Numbered from the stretch's first letter, positions 1-10,358 are shown. The stretch: DNA of 64,000 nucleotides from Tardiphaga robiniae (GCF_013359755.1 NZ_JABMCJ010000074.1:84934-148933), one strand, 5' to 3'. The notes: a model not told the origin generated them from the letters alone. Program-made: numbers and translations.

Positions 1-504
1 GAAGGCATCACCGCGTCCGCGTCGCAGCGTGCGGTGTCACTGAGCACGACGCTGAAGTCATTCGGCGTGGCCGAGATACTTGAAGACGCTGCATCCGCGG
101 TATTGTGGGCGGCTGTTCGTGACGTGACGCCATTTGCGGCAAGCGGGCCGCGTGCGATGTGGCCGGTGTGGCGCATCGTGACGCCGCCGGCATCCGGCGG
201 TGCACTTGGCCAAGCTATCGCCAAAGGCTCGCAAGGCGAGGTCATCTATGACTGGGGCGGCGGGTTGATCTGGGCGGCACTACCGCCATCGGCTGATGCG
301 CAAGCAGCGCAACTCCGCAAGCTCGTCAATGCAGCCGGTGGCCATGCGACGCTGATCCGCGCGCCGGAAGATGTGCGCCGTGCCGTTGATGTGTTTCATC
401 CGCAGCCCAAAGGCATCGCGGCGCTCGGCGAGCGTGTGCGTCACAGCTTCGATCCGAAGACCATTCTCAATCGCGGCCGGATGTCGCGTGGCCTTGGTAC
501 TTGA
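1..504 (+). CDS. glcE: Glycolate oxidase FAD-binding subunit GlcE, C-terminal part (5' end outside the window)
   Basis: The frame is open from base 1 and stops at 502-504, so only the last ~167 residues are present. The segment runs through an FAD-linked oxidase C-terminal fold and ends in a typical phrase for this family: a HSFDPKTILNRGRM motif just before the terminus. GlcE is the smaller FAD-binding subunit of the GlcDEF complex, which oxidises glycolate to glyoxylate and passes electrons to the membrane quinone pool. The 12-base gap to the iron-sulfur subunit downstream supports one operon, with glcD expected just upstream of the window. Identity rests on the C-terminal motif plus the glcF neighbour. 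Confidence 0.9.
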   Translation, partial: EGITASASQRAVSLSTTLKSFGVAEILEDAASAVLWAAVRDVTPFAASGPRAMWPVWRIVTPPASGGALGQAIAKGSQGEVIYDWGGGLIWAALPPSADAQAAQLRKLVNAAGGHATLIRAPEDVRRAVDVFHPQPKGIAALGERVRHSFDPKTILNRGRMSRGLGT

Positions 505-516
505 AAGACTCGCGAC

Positions 517-1830
<1,314 letters not shown>

Positions 1831-1930
1831 TCTAATTGTGACAACGGCCCCGCGTTAAACTGGCCCCGCGCTGGCGCGGAAGACTTGAAACGCCGGTCCC
1901 TTTTGGATCGGCGCCAACAGGAGGACCACG

Positions 1931-2512
1931 ATGGCTAAAGGCAAGAAGTCGAAGAAGGACAAGAAAAAGCAGAAGAAGCTTTTGACGGCGGCGAAACCCG
2001 CGAAGAAGTCCTCCAAGAAGTCAGTCAAGAAATCCGCGAAGAAGGCTGTGAAGAAAGCGGCCAAGAAGGCTGCGAAGAAATCAGCCAAGAAGACGGTGAA
2101 GAAGGCGGCCAAGAAAGCCACCAAGAAGACTGTCAAGAAAGCCGCGAAGAAGGCGCCGAAGAAAGCTCCCGCCAAGAAGGCAGTGAAGAAGGCTGCGCCG
2201 AAAAAGGCCGCCAAGAAGGCAACACCGAAGAAAGCTGCCAAGAAGTCCGTGAAGGTTCCTTCTACGCTGTTGTCGAGCACGGCGCCCGCGCCCGCTGTGA
2301 CAGAAGCTCCAGCGCCGGTTGCGCTGCCGCCGAAGCCGCCGCGCAAGCCGCGTGCTCCCAAGCCCAAGCCGGTCGCACCGGCAATCGCTGAGACACCGAG
2401 CTGGGCGACGCCGGAGCCTGATCCGTCACCGGTCGAAGGGCATTCTTCAGGCGAGACGACGGCAATCGAATCTCCTGGCGATACGTCGCCCGATCACGAC
2501 GAAATCAGATAG
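1931..2512 (+). CDS. Lysine/alanine-rich histone H1-like protein
   Basis: This 193-residue protein has two zones. Residues ~1-110 are nearly all Lys and Ala in imperfect KKAAKKA-type repeats, with no acidic content to speak of. Residues ~110-193 are Pro/Ala-rich and end acidic. The basic part resembles the C-terminal tail of eukaryotic histone H1 and bacterial H1-like proteins, so DNA or RNA condensation is the likely role. That is inferred from composition, not from a folded domain. The start at 1931 follows an AGGAGG-like ribosome site (CAGGAGGACC). An ideal Rho-independent terminator lies 48 bases after the stop, so it is probably a single-gene unit. Confidence 0.75.
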   Translation: MAKGKKSKKDKKKQKKLLTAAKPAKKSSKKSVKKSAKKAVKKAAKKAAKKSAKKTVKKAAKKATKKTVKKAAKKAPKKAPAKKAVKKAAPKKAAKKATPKKAAKKSVKVPSTLLSSTAPAPAVTEAPAPVALPPKPPRKPRAPKPKPVAPAIAETPSWATPEPDPSPVEGHSSGETTAIESPGDTSPDHDEIR

Positions 2513-2560
2513 TCGAACCGGATCAAGTCCGCGTTCCTGACTCGCCAATAAACTCCGGAA

Positions 2561-2588
2561 AACCGCAGCGCTCGCCGCTGCGGTTTTT
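2561..2588 (+). terminator. Rho-independent terminator after the histone-like gene
   Basis: A perfect 10-bp stem (AACCGCAGCG, 2561-2570, with CGCTGCGGTT, 2576-2585) around a 5-base loop runs into a T tract at 2584-2588. Confidence 0.9.
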
Positions 2589-2589
2589 G

Positions 2590-2977
2590 CTTGGTCAGGC
2601 TCTGTCGCGCCTGCGTATTTCAACCGATGCCGGGTGTCCTGAATTTGCAGGCGATTCGAGTGATCGTCGGCCCGGAGGCTCTGACGGGCAGCTGTTAACC
2701 GCTCCACGGACGGCAATCCACAATTCCCACTCAGTGGTAATTCCCCGTGGTGGTATTTTCGGGCTGGAATCCCTCCAAAAACGTTGTGCTTTTGCAACAC
2801 CGCGCCACAACCTCTCACGGAAACGTCAGAACGCCTATTTAGGCGGCACTTGCTCGTTTTTTTTCCTTCACCACTGCGGCTTTGCGCCTCAAAGTTGCGT
2901 TCAGTCGATGAATTTCGCGGTCTCGCCGTCTTTCGGACACGGAACTGCCTCTGGTTTCAAAAGTGATGGGGAATGTC
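2590..2977. other. Gene-free interval upstream of the TorF-type porin
   Basis: This 388-base gap has no frame that reads like protein. It contains several short inverted repeats (a CCACTCAGTGG palindrome near 2727, and CGCCT/AGGCG at about 2831-2844 followed by a T8 run near 2858). I expect the porin promoter and a long 5' leader here. I cannot assign -35/-10 boxes with confidence. Confidence 0.4.
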
Positions 2978-3964
2978 ATGAAGAAAATTGTTGTCGCCTC
3001 TGCTGCGGTGCTCGCCATGGGGATGAGCTCGGCTTCCGCAGCCGATCTGGGCGCGAAGATGTACAAGAAGGCGCCGCCGATCGTGGCGGCCTACGATCCT
3101 TGGGACATCGCTTTCGGCGCTGCCGTCATGAGCAACTACGTGTTCCGCGGTATCACCCAGTCGAACGGCAACAAGGGTTCGGTCGCAGCTTATTTCGAGC
3201 CGCGCTACAACATCACCAAGGACGTCCAGATCTACGCTGGTGTCTCCGGTGAGAGCATCGCCTTCCCGAACCGCGCGTCGATGGAACTCGATGGCTACTT
3301 CGGTATCCGCCCGACTTGGGGCGCAGCAGCGTTCGACTTCGGCTTCTTCTATTACGGCTATCCGGGCGGCCAGTGCTTCAACACCCCCGCCTTCTGCGGT
3401 GGCGATCTCTCCGCTGTCGCGCTGCCCAACGGCAGCGTCGCCAAGAAGAACGCAAGCTTCTACGAAGGCTATGCCAAGCTCAACTACACCTTCAACGACT
3501 ACTTCTCGCTGGGCGGCAACGCGTTCTACTCGCCGAACTTCTTGAACACCGGCGCCGAAGGTACCTATGCTTCGATCACCGGTAAGGTGATCGCGCCGTC
3601 GACCTGGTTCGGTTCGACCGGCATCGGCTCCTACGTTTCGGGCGAGTTCGGTCGCCAGTGGCTCGGCACTTCGGATTCCTTCTACGGTACCGTCGCCTTC
3701 CCGAACGGTATCAAGTACGCCGACTACAACACCTGGAACATCGGCATCGGCTTCACCTACAAGGTCTTCACGCTTGACCTGCGCTACTCGGACACCAACC
3801 TGTCCAAGGGTGATTGCAACGCCTTCACTTCGGACTTCACGGCTCCTGCCGCCGGCACCAACTTCACCGCGATCAACCCGTCGGGCGCTGGCTCGAGCTG
3901 GTGCGGTGCCACCGGCATCGTCAAGCTGTCGGCTGACCTGACCGCGATGACCAACCTGAAGTAA
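2978..3964 (+). CDS. TorF-family putative outer-membrane porin (TIGR02001-like)
   Basis: The product is 328 residues with a clear Sec signal (MKKIVVASAAVLAMGMSSASA, cleavage before ADLG). The mature part is rich in Gly, Tyr, Phe and Asn with alternating beta-strand patterning. It carries the family opening seen in this porin group, a SNYVFRGITQS stretch near residue 50. An aromatic-rich barrel with a GYFGIRPTWG repeat unit follows. The function is probably passive diffusion of small solutes across the outer membrane; the substrate is unknown. I chose ATG 2978 because GGGGA lies 5 bases upstream and the signal peptide starts there; a GTG at 2963 is in frame but less likely. A strong terminator follows at 3984. 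Confidence 0.85.
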   Translation: MKKIVVASAAVLAMGMSSASAADLGAKMYKKAPPIVAAYDPWDIAFGAAVMSNYVFRGITQSNGNKGSVAAYFEPRYNITKDVQIYAGVSGESIAFPNRASMELDGYFGIRPTWGAAAFDFGFFYYGYPGGQCFNTPAFCGGDLSAVALPNGSVAKKNASFYEGYAKLNYTFNDYFSLGGNAFYSPNFLNTGAEGTYASITGKVIAPSTWFGSTGIGSYVSGEFGRQWLGTSDSFYGTVAFPNGIKYADYNTWNIGIGFTYKVFTLDLRYSDTNLSKGDCNAFTSDFTAPAAGTNFTAINPSGAGSSWCGATGIVKLSADLTAMTNLK

Positions 3965-3983
3965 TCGACTTCGACTGAGATCG

Positions 3984-4020
3984 AAGGGGCGGCAGAGCAA
4001 TCTGCCGCCCCTTTTCTTTT
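3984..4020 (+). terminator. Rho-independent terminator after the porin gene
   Basis: A perfect 13-bp stem (AAGGGGCGGCAGA, 3984-3996, with its complement at 4001-4013) and GCAA loop lead into a T-rich tail to 4020. Confidence 0.92.
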
Positions 4021-4034
4021 GGGATAGGGCTTCC

Positions 4035-4547
4035 ATGAATCGGGATTGGTTGCGGCGCGCAGCGAAGACGATCCGTCGCAACAATCATCGCAATGCGCTG
4101 GCTGGTGCCGTTGCCGGGCTTGGGGCGGGGATCGCCATCGGTGTGATGGAGTTCTTCTCGGCCGTTGCGCATTATCCGCTGGTCATCATCCCTTTTGCGA
4201 CCTCGATCGTCCTCGTGATCGGCTCACCCGAAGCCGAGCCGGCGCAGCCGCGCGCGCTGGTCGGCGGACACATCGTCTCGACGCTGGTAGGGCTCGCGGT
4301 GCTCAAGCTGACCGGCCCCCATGACTGGGCCGCCGCCATGGCAGTCGGCCTCGCTGTGCTGGCGATGTATGTCACCGGCACATTCCACCCGCCCGCCGGG
4401 ATCAACCCGCTGCTTGTCGTGTCTCACGCACTACCGTGGACGTTCCTGGTCGCGCCGGTGCTGGTCGGCGCGCTGCTGCTCGCGAGCTTCACGTTTGTCT
4501 GGCATCGCTATGCGGCAGGCCGCGACTGGCCGCGGCACTGGCTTTAG
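4035..4547 (+). CDS. HPP family integral membrane protein
   Basis: This is a 170-residue membrane protein with about four hydrophobic helices. It carries the family signature that names the group, a THFHPP-like motif (here GTFHPPAGINPLLV near residue 117), plus the conserved GSPEAEPAQPRALVGGH segment after helix 2. HPP proteins are thought to move nitrite or small anions across a membrane in plastids and cyanobacteria; the role in proteobacteria is unsettled. It lies after the porin terminator and converges on the ABC exporter gene with only 16 bases between their ends. Family assignment is solid; the transported substrate is not known. Confidence 0.85.
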   Translation: MNRDWLRRAAKTIRRNNHRNALAGAVAGLGAGIAIGVMEFFSAVAHYPLVIIPFATSIVLVIGSPEAEPAQPRALVGGHIVSTLVGLAVLKLTGPHDWAAAMAVGLAVLAMYVTGTFHPPAGINPLLVVSHALPWTFLVAPVLVGALLLASFTFVWHRYAAGRDWPRHWL

Positions 4548-4563
4548 CGGGGCGTGTCACGCC

Positions 4564-6309
4564 TCAGGCGGTTTCCGTCCTGGCCTTTGCATCTCCCAGC
4601 GCGAAGTGATCGCCGGACCGCGTTAGCGACACCTTGCGTTGATGCAAGTCATCGAGTGTGTTGCGGTGGCCGATCGAAACGATGGTCGTGCCAGGCAGCT
4701 TGTCTTCCAGCAGTCGGTACAAAGCCGCTTCCGATGGTTCGTCGAGCGATGCGGTCGCCTCGTCAAGGAAGAGGTATTGCGGCTTTTGCAGCAGTGCGCG
4801 GGCGACGCCGAGACGCTGTTGTTCACCGAGTGACAGCATGCGATTCCAGTGGCCATCTTCGTCAAGCCGGGTCGCCAGCGCAGGCAGACCCACGGCCCTG
4901 ACGGCATCGGCGACCTCCTGCGGGCTGAACGCGTCGGTCCCGGCAGGATAAGCCACTGCATCCAGCAATGTACCGACCGGGAAGTACGGCCGCTGCGGCA
5001 GCATCATGATCGCCGCATCCGCGGGGATGGAGATCTTGCCCTTGCCGAATGGCCAGATGCCGGCGATGGCGCGAAACAGCGTGGATTTTCCGGAGCCCGA
5101 TGGGCCCGTAAACAGCGTGCGTTCCCCGCGGCGGAAGCTGAAGCCCGGCGTCTGCACCATGGGAGCGCCATTGGGCAGGCTGAGTGTCAGATCGCTCAGC
5201 GCGATGTCACTGGTGCCGGTCTCGGTGGCGTGAACGATATCGGGCTTGGTCGTCAGCGCCTGTACGTTGGCAATGGCTGTCTCGAAGCCATCAAGGCGCA
5301 TCACGCCGGACTGCCATTCCGCCAGTGTCCGATAGGCTGTGACGAAGAATGAAAGCGCACCCTGCACGGTGCCGAACGCATCCGCGGTCTGCATCACGGC
5401 GCCAAGCTGGACCTTCTCCGCAAAATAGGCTGGCGCGACCAGAACATAGGGCAGGATGATCGCGATCTGCTGATAGCTGACCGTGAAGGATGTCAGCTTC
5501 TTGGTGCGGCGCATGATGTCGATCCAGTTGCCGACGACCAGCTGGAAGCGGGTCGAGAGTCGCTGGCGCTCGACCGGTTCGCCGCGCAGCAGCGCGATCT
5601 GCTCGGCATTTTCGCGCGCACGCACCAGATTGAAGCGGAAGTCCGCTTCATAGCGCTGCTGCTGGAAATTCAGTGCCATCAATGGAGCGCCGATATAGTG
5701 AGTCAGCGCGGTGCCGATCACGGCATAGACGAGAGCGCCCCAGACGAGATAGCCGGGGATCGGGATATCCCGACCGAACACATGCAGCGGCGCCGCGTCG
5801 GACAGGCCCCACAGGATGATCACGAAGGAGAGCAACGTAACGACTGAACTCAACAGGCCGATGCCGATGTCGAGCGTCTTCTCCACGAACAGCTTCACGT
5901 CTTCGGCGATGCGCTGATCCGGGTTGTCGGCAGCGTCGCCCTGCAGCTGCATGCGATAGTGGTTGGCGTCGGCGAGCCAGTTGCCGAGATAGCGCTCGGT
6001 CATCCAGCGCCGCCAGCGGATCTGGAGCCACTGGTTGAGGTAGAGCTGATAGACCTTGAGTGCGATGTTGATCGCCGCAAGCACGCTGAAGTAAGCGAGC
6101 TGATAGGTGAAGACGTCGAGGTTTCTGTCCTGCAGTGCGTTGTAGAAGGTGTTGTTCCAGCGATTGAACAAAACGCTGAGACCGACCACCGCCAGCTCGA
6201 TGGCGATCACCGCCGTGAGGAGGCCGAGTCCCGCCCATTTGTCCTCGGAACGAAAATAAGGAACCGCGATCCGCCAGACGGTCGCGAGCGTGGAGCGGAT
6301 GTTATTCAC
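4564..6309 (-). CDS. SbmA/BacA-like ABC transporter with fused ATPase (YddA/Rv1819c type)
   Basis: This 581-residue single-chain half-transporter has an N-terminal membrane domain of the SbmA/BacA (ABC_membrane_2) type with about six helices over residues 1-340. An ATPase domain follows, with Walker A GPSGSGKST near residue 400, signature LSLGEQQRLG near 490 and Walker B LFLDEA near 511. Related proteins handle peptides, cobalamin and other hydrophilic molecules, and BacA relatives matter for rhizobial long-chain lipid A and peptide tolerance. Direction and substrate cannot be told from sequence. It reads away from the lactate permease gene across a 277-base intergenic region. Confidence 0.88.
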   Translation of the reverse strand: MNNIRSTLATVWRIAVPYFRSEDKWAGLGLLTAVIAIELAVVGLSVLFNRWNNTFYNALQDRNLDVFTYQLAYFSVLAAINIALKVYQLYLNQWLQIRWRRWMTERYLGNWLADANHYRMQLQGDAADNPDQRIAEDVKLFVEKTLDIGIGLLSSVVTLLSFVIILWGLSDAAPLHVFGRDIPIPGYLVWGALVYAVIGTALTHYIGAPLMALNFQQQRYEADFRFNLVRARENAEQIALLRGEPVERQRLSTRFQLVVGNWIDIMRRTKKLTSFTVSYQQIAIILPYVLVAPAYFAEKVQLGAVMQTADAFGTVQGALSFFVTAYRTLAEWQSGVMRLDGFETAIANVQALTTKPDIVHATETGTSDIALSDLTLSLPNGAPMVQTPGFSFRRGERTLFTGPSGSGKSTLFRAIAGIWPFGKGKISIPADAAIMMLPQRPYFPVGTLLDAVAYPAGTDAFSPQEVADAVRAVGLPALATRLDEDGHWNRMLSLGEQQRLGVARALLQKPQYLFLDEATASLDEPSEAALYRLLEDKLPGTTIVSIGHRNTLDDLHQRKVSLTRSGDHFALGDAKARTETA

Positions 6310-6586
6310 AGGTCGTCTCCGGGAGGAGGGCCCTAAGCCCTTAAGATCAAAAATGAATTCCAGCGTTTAGACTAAAGTAGCTGGTTTGATGTCCTGCGGC
6401 ACCTTGTCGCGAAACTGTGATTCACCCTAGCATGACCAAAAGCGAGGCATGGGGGCCTCGCATTCGCGTAGCCTATGGGCGCTATCGGCTTTGACCGATC
6501 GTGGATGCCCTCGCAAGTGAACAATCAGCAATTTGCCGATCGATAACGATCGAGCCGCTGCAATAATACAAAGGGGGGAAACGACC

Positions 6587-8254
6587 ATGTGGAATCAGGT
6601 CTACAATCCATTCAATAGCTCCGCGATCTCGACGCTTGTAGCCGCGATACCGGTGGTCGTCCTGCTGGTGCTGATCGCGACCAACAAGGTCAAGGCGCAT
6701 ATCGCAGCGATCATTGCGCTGGTGCTCGCCAATCTTGTGGCGATCTATGCATTCACGATGCCCGCCAATATGTCGCTTCGCGCATCGGCACTCGGCGTCG
6801 TGACCGGTTTCTTCCCGATCGGCTGGATCGTCCTCAACGTCATCTTCATGTATCGCCTCACGGTCGATAGCGGCCGCTTTGAGGTACTGCAACGCGCCAT
6901 CGGCGGCGTCACTAATGACCGCCGCCTGCAGATCCTGCTGATCGCGTTTTCGTTCGGCGCATTCTTCGAGGGCGCGTCGGGCTTCGGTACGCCGGTCGCC
7001 GTCACCGGCGCCGTGCTGATCGGCCTCGGCTTCTCGCCGCTGGCAGCATCGGGCCTGTCGCTGATCGCCAATACCGCGCCCGTCGCTTATGGCGCACTCG
7101 GCACGCCGATCCAGGGCCTCGCCACCGTCACCGGCTTCGACCCCTTCATCCTGGGCGCGATGGTCGGCCGCCAGTTGCCGGTCTTCTCCATGATCGTTCC
7201 ATTCTGGGTGGTCTGGGCCTTTGCCGGCTGGAAGGGCATGAAGGAAGTCTGGCCTGCCATCCTCGTTACCGCGCTCTCCTTCGCGATCCCGCAATTTGTG
7301 ATCTCAAACTTCATCAATCCGTGGATCGTCGACATCGGCGCCTCGCTGATCTCGATGGGCGCGTTGATCCTGTTCCTGAAGGTCTGGCAACCCAAGACGA
7401 TCTGGACCTCGGCCGCGCTGCGCCAGCACGACGATTCCGCGTCCACCGTGCCGCCGGTGAAACCGATGAGCACGGAGAAGCTGACCTCGGCTCAGGTCTG
7501 GAGCGCGCTGACGCCATGGATCATCCTCTGCGTCATCCTGCTGGTCTGGGGCACCAACTGGTTCAAGGGGATCGTCAACCCGATCTTCTCCTGGAATTTT
7601 CCAGTGCCTGAGCTGCACAACATGATCAACAAGGTGCCGCCGGTGGCCGCCAAGCCGACGCCGGAAGGCGCGGTGTTCGCGTTCACTTACGTTTCCTATA
7701 CCGGCAGCGGTATGTTGCTGGCTGCGATCATCTCCGGCTTCATCATGGGCTTCTCGCCTGCGAAGATGATTGTGGAATATGGCCGCACCATCAAGATCTG
7801 CGCCTACTCGCTGATCACCATCTCGGCGATGCTGGCCATCGGCACGCTCACGCGCCTGTCGGGTGTCGACGCGACGCTCGGTCTGGCCTTCGCTGCCACC
7901 GGCGTGCTGTACCCGTTCTTCGGCACACTGCTTGGCTGGCTCGGCGTGGCGCTCACCGGTTCGGATACCGCATCGAACGTGCTATTTGGCAACCTGCAGA
8001 GGATCACGTCCGAACAGCTCGGTCTGTCGCCGATCCTGATGAGCGCGGCGAACTCGTCCGGCGGCGTGATGGGCAAGATGATCGATGCGCAATCGATCGT
8101 TGTGGCTTCCACCGCAACCAACTGGTTCGGGCATGAGGGCACCATCCTGCGCTTCGTGTTCTGGCACTCGATCGTGCTGGCCTGCATGGTCGGCCTGTTC
8201 GTGATGCTGCAGGCCTATGTCTATCCGTTCACGTTAATGGTCCTGGCGCCGTAG
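6587..8254 (+). CDS. lctP: L-lactate permease (LctP/LldP family)
   Basis: The 555-residue polytopic protein has 12 or more hydrophobic helices and conserved LctP-family segments: an opening WNQVYNPF, the SFGAFFEGASGFGTPVAVT block around residue 125, and the C-terminal GSDTASNVLFGNLQ block. These transporters import L-lactate, D-lactate and glycolate with protons. Glycolate use would fit the glcEF genes at the left edge, though they are not in the same operon. I chose ATG 6587, which has the strong ribosome site AAGGGGGGAA just upstream; an in-frame ATG at 6533 adds 18 residues unlike the family. A textbook terminator follows at 8279. Confidence 0.93.
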   Translation: MWNQVYNPFNSSAISTLVAAIPVVVLLVLIATNKVKAHIAAIIALVLANLVAIYAFTMPANMSLRASALGVVTGFFPIGWIVLNVIFMYRLTVDSGRFEVLQRAIGGVTNDRRLQILLIAFSFGAFFEGASGFGTPVAVTGAVLIGLGFSPLAASGLSLIANTAPVAYGALGTPIQGLATVTGFDPFILGAMVGRQLPVFSMIVPFWVVWAFAGWKGMKEVWPAILVTALSFAIPQFVISNFINPWIVDIGASLISMGALILFLKVWQPKTIWTSAALRQHDDSASTVPPVKPMSTEKLTSAQVWSALTPWIILCVILLVWGTNWFKGIVNPIFSWNFPVPELHNMINKVPPVAAKPTPEGAVFAFTYVSYTGSGMLLAAIISGFIMGFSPAKMIVEYGRTIKICAYSLITISAMLAIGTLTRLSGVDATLGLAFAATGVLYPFFGTLLGWLGVALTGSDTASNVLFGNLQRITSEQLGLSPILMSAANSSGGVMGKMIDAQSIVVASTATNWFGHEGTILRFVFWHSIVLACMVGLFVMLQAYVYPFTLMVLAP

Positions 8255-8278
8255 GGTGCACGCAACGAACCAATGACG

Positions 8279-8311
8279 AATCCCCGCGGCTGCAAGGCCG
8301 CGGGGATTTTT
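8279..8311 (+). terminator. Rho-independent terminator after the lactate permease
   Basis: A 12-bp stem (AATCCCCGCGGC with GCCGCGGGGATT, the 3' arm beginning at 8297) around a 6-base loop ends in a T run to 8311. Confidence 0.92.
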
Positions 8312-8412
8312 CGTTGTCGCGCCATATTGTTTCCCGACGGTTCTGGTCAACCGTCGCGGCCGCGCGTAGAACCGCGGCCGTTGTCGCCGATCCCATCACG
8401 CCGAGAATTCAT

Positions 8413-8817
8413 ATGACTGCCATGACCACTTTGCTGCGGGCCGCTCTTGCCGGTGCTGCGTTTCTGATTGCCGTCCCTGTGCATGCCGCCGACGAGTTTC
8501 CATTCGGCATGGAAATGACTCTGGATGCGCAACGTCAGCCCGGCTCGAAACGAATTCCCAATCTGGAAATCGGCGAGGCCGGTGAGGCGCGGGTGGAGTT
8601 GTGGTGCAAGGGCGGCAAGGGACAGTTCTCGGTCGCCGGCAATACTGTCGTTTTCGTCGCCGGCGCGATGGAGAACCGCAGTTGCTCGGACGCACAGGCC
8701 GCGATGGACGATCAGTTGATCGCCGATCTTGGCGCGGCCACCAACTGGCAGCGGCGCGGTGATGCAGTGACGTTCGTCGGGCCGAAGTCGCTGCGGTTTC
8801 GGCTGAATACGAATTGA
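8413..8817 (+). CDS. Secreted META-domain-like protein
   Basis: This is a 134-residue exported protein with a Sec signal (TTLLRAALAGAAFLIAVPVHA, cleaved before ADEF). The body ends with a NRSCSDAQAAMDDQL…LRF arrangement that resembles the second half of META/HslJ domains, where a Cys-containing segment is followed by a strand reading LRFRL. The role is unknown; HslJ-type proteins are envelope stress or heat-shock proteins. ATG 8413 (alternative 8422) was preferred over an upstream GTG/ATG because the signal peptide begins there. META assignment is moderate, since the N-terminal half is not diagnostic. Confidence 0.6.
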   Translation: MTAMTTLLRAALAGAAFLIAVPVHAADEFPFGMEMTLDAQRQPGSKRIPNLEIGEAGEARVELWCKGGKGQFSVAGNTVVFVAGAMENRSCSDAQAAMDDQLIADLGAATNWQRRGDAVTFVGPKSLRFRLNTN

Positions 8818-8854
8818 TAGCTTAAGCTGCGTTGGTAGCGAAGCTTTCTTCCTT

Positions 8855-9000
8855 TCCCTCTCCCCTTGCGGGAGAGGGTGGATCGAACGCACGAAGTGCG
8901 TTCGAGACGGGAGAGGGGTGCCACAGGCGCTGAGTTTTGCTGCTACCCCTCTCCCGCCTTCGCTTCGCTCAGGCACCCTCTCCCACAAGGGGAGAGGGGA
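8855..9000. repeat. Compound palindromic intergenic repeat (CCCTCTCCCC type, copy 1)
   Basis: The outer arms CCCTCTCCCCTTG (8856-8868) and CAAGGGGAGAGGG (8986-8998) are exact complements 117 bases apart. Inside are further hairpins, including CGAACGCAC/GTGCGTTCG around 8885-8904 and a second CCCTCTCCC/GGGAGAGGG pairing. It lies between two convergent genes and may also stop transcription from both sides. Related elements occur at 16534-16763 and 48023-48139. Confidence 0.85.
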
Positions 9001-9011
9001 AGTAGCGGCGC

Positions 9012-10220
9012 TCACTTCCAGTTCGAATTATCTGCATCCCAACGCTGTGCCTTGAACTCCGCCGCGACAGCTGCAACCGCGCCGTTGTCGTCGCGCGGAT
9101 CGCTTTCTTCATCGGCCGTCGGCGAATCCGCGAGAGCCAGCTTCGCGCCCGAGTTCTCATCCGCGGTTGTTACTGACGGTGTGCTGACCCACAGGATCAG
9201 CTTATCCGTCGTGCCGGGCTTGTCGGGAGCGATGATCGCGTTGACCTCGACCGTCTCCGTCAATTCGAGCGCGGGCAGAACCTGACTCGGGCGCTTGAAG
9301 GTCAGCTTGAGCTTTCCGGTCTCGTCGTCCCATGACGCGGCGGCAGGTTTGCCCGACATGGTCCTGGCGAGCACATTCGCCAGCGCGGTCGCCACCTTGT
9401 CGCGATTGATCTTGTCGCCATCGCGCCAGTCGGCGGCTGCAAAGCGCACGGTACGATCCATGTCGATAGCGCCCGTGGTCCAGCCGACATTGACGACGCC
9501 GGGATAGGTCTTGGTTTTGGCGACGAAAGCCGCGGCGCGTTCCGGATCGATGGCGAGGCTGATGACCTGCTCGCCGGCGCGCAGTGCATCGCACGATACG
9601 GCCAGGCTGTTCAACGCGACCTCGACGCTCTGACCGCGCAGTGTGCGCACGAAATCGAGTGCGGCTTCGAGCTTGATCTTGACCGCGATCGCTTCGGGCG
9701 AGACTTCGGTGAAGTCCTTCGGCGCGGGCGCGATATTGTCGTCGGTGGACTGATTGTCCTGGAATTCCTTCTCGCTCTGATCGGAATTGTCCGAGGAGGT
9801 CACGTTGTTATTGGTCTGACCGACCGAGATCTGTCCCTTGAACTCGAACGTGTCGCCGGTCGGCCGGCGGTTCAGCTTGATGGTCACCGGCAGCTTGTCG
9901 ACCTGGGTCTGCGTTGCGCCGGTCAACGTCGACCCACTGACCGCGAGATTGGCGACGAAGCGATCCTTGCGGTCGCTACCCTTCTCGGCGGGATAGCAGA
10001 CATCAAGTGTCGCCGCCGTGACGGCTTTGCCTTGCCGCGTCTCGCGCAGGATGACGTCGGCATTGCCGTTCATGACGCCGTCGATCGAGGTGAAATAGCG
10101 TGTCTCGGGGCCTGCCGGCTGGCTCTTCGGCGCGGCTTTCACCTGCGCGAAGGCGTGGTGGACGGTCCCAACCGAGGCGGTGACCGTAAGGCCGAGCAGA
10201 CAAAGATGAAGCGCGCGCAT
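9012..10220 (-). CDS. Exported protein of unknown function
   Basis: I do not recognise this 402-residue protein. It starts with a clear Sec signal (MRALHLCLLGLTVTASVGTVHHAFA, cleaved before QVKAA), so it is probably periplasmic. The body has a region of alternating hydrophobic residues, an acidic, Asn/Ser-rich linker around residues 150-180 that looks disordered, then a second mixed alpha/beta region. Two Cys residues (in LDVCYP and SCDAL) could form a disulfide. It follows the groEL terminator by ~140 bases on the same strand and has its own start region, so it is probably not part of the chaperonin operon. The C-terminus runs into the palindromic repeat at 8855-9000. Confidence 0.7.
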   Translation of the reverse strand: MRALHLCLLGLTVTASVGTVHHAFAQVKAAPKSQPAGPETRYFTSIDGVMNGNADVILRETRQGKAVTAATLDVCYPAEKGSDRKDRFVANLAVSGSTLTGATQTQVDKLPVTIKLNRRPTGDTFEFKGQISVGQTNNNVTSSDNSDQSEKEFQDNQSTDDNIAPAPKDFTEVSPEAIAVKIKLEAALDFVRTLRGQSVEVALNSLAVSCDALRAGEQVISLAIDPERAAAFVAKTKTYPGVVNVGWTTGAIDMDRTVRFAAADWRDGDKINRDKVATALANVLARTMSGKPAAASWDDETGKLKLTFKRPSQVLPALELTETVEVNAIIAPDKPGTTDKLILWVSTPSVTTADENSGAKLALADSPTADEESDPRDDNGAVAAVAAEFKAQRWDADNSNWK

Positions 10221-10358
10221 TTCAAAAGTCCCTGGACGTTATCGACGTGTCTCCGGGCGGATTTATCTGATTCCGCCCATGCGAGATTAATCACGGGATT
10301 GAATCAGAACCGCGACCAAGGCGAAAGGCCATAAGTCGCAGGCGCATTGTATCAGGGC

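Noticed and set aside
2318..2540. Alternative-frame Arg-rich peptide inside the histone-like gene.
   Set aside because: A +1 shadow of Pro/Ala codons with no start signal.
6442..6461. GCGAGGC/GCCTCGC hairpin between the ABC exporter and lactate permease genes as a terminator.
   Set aside because: It lies in a divergent promoter region, has no T run on either side and no gene reads into it.
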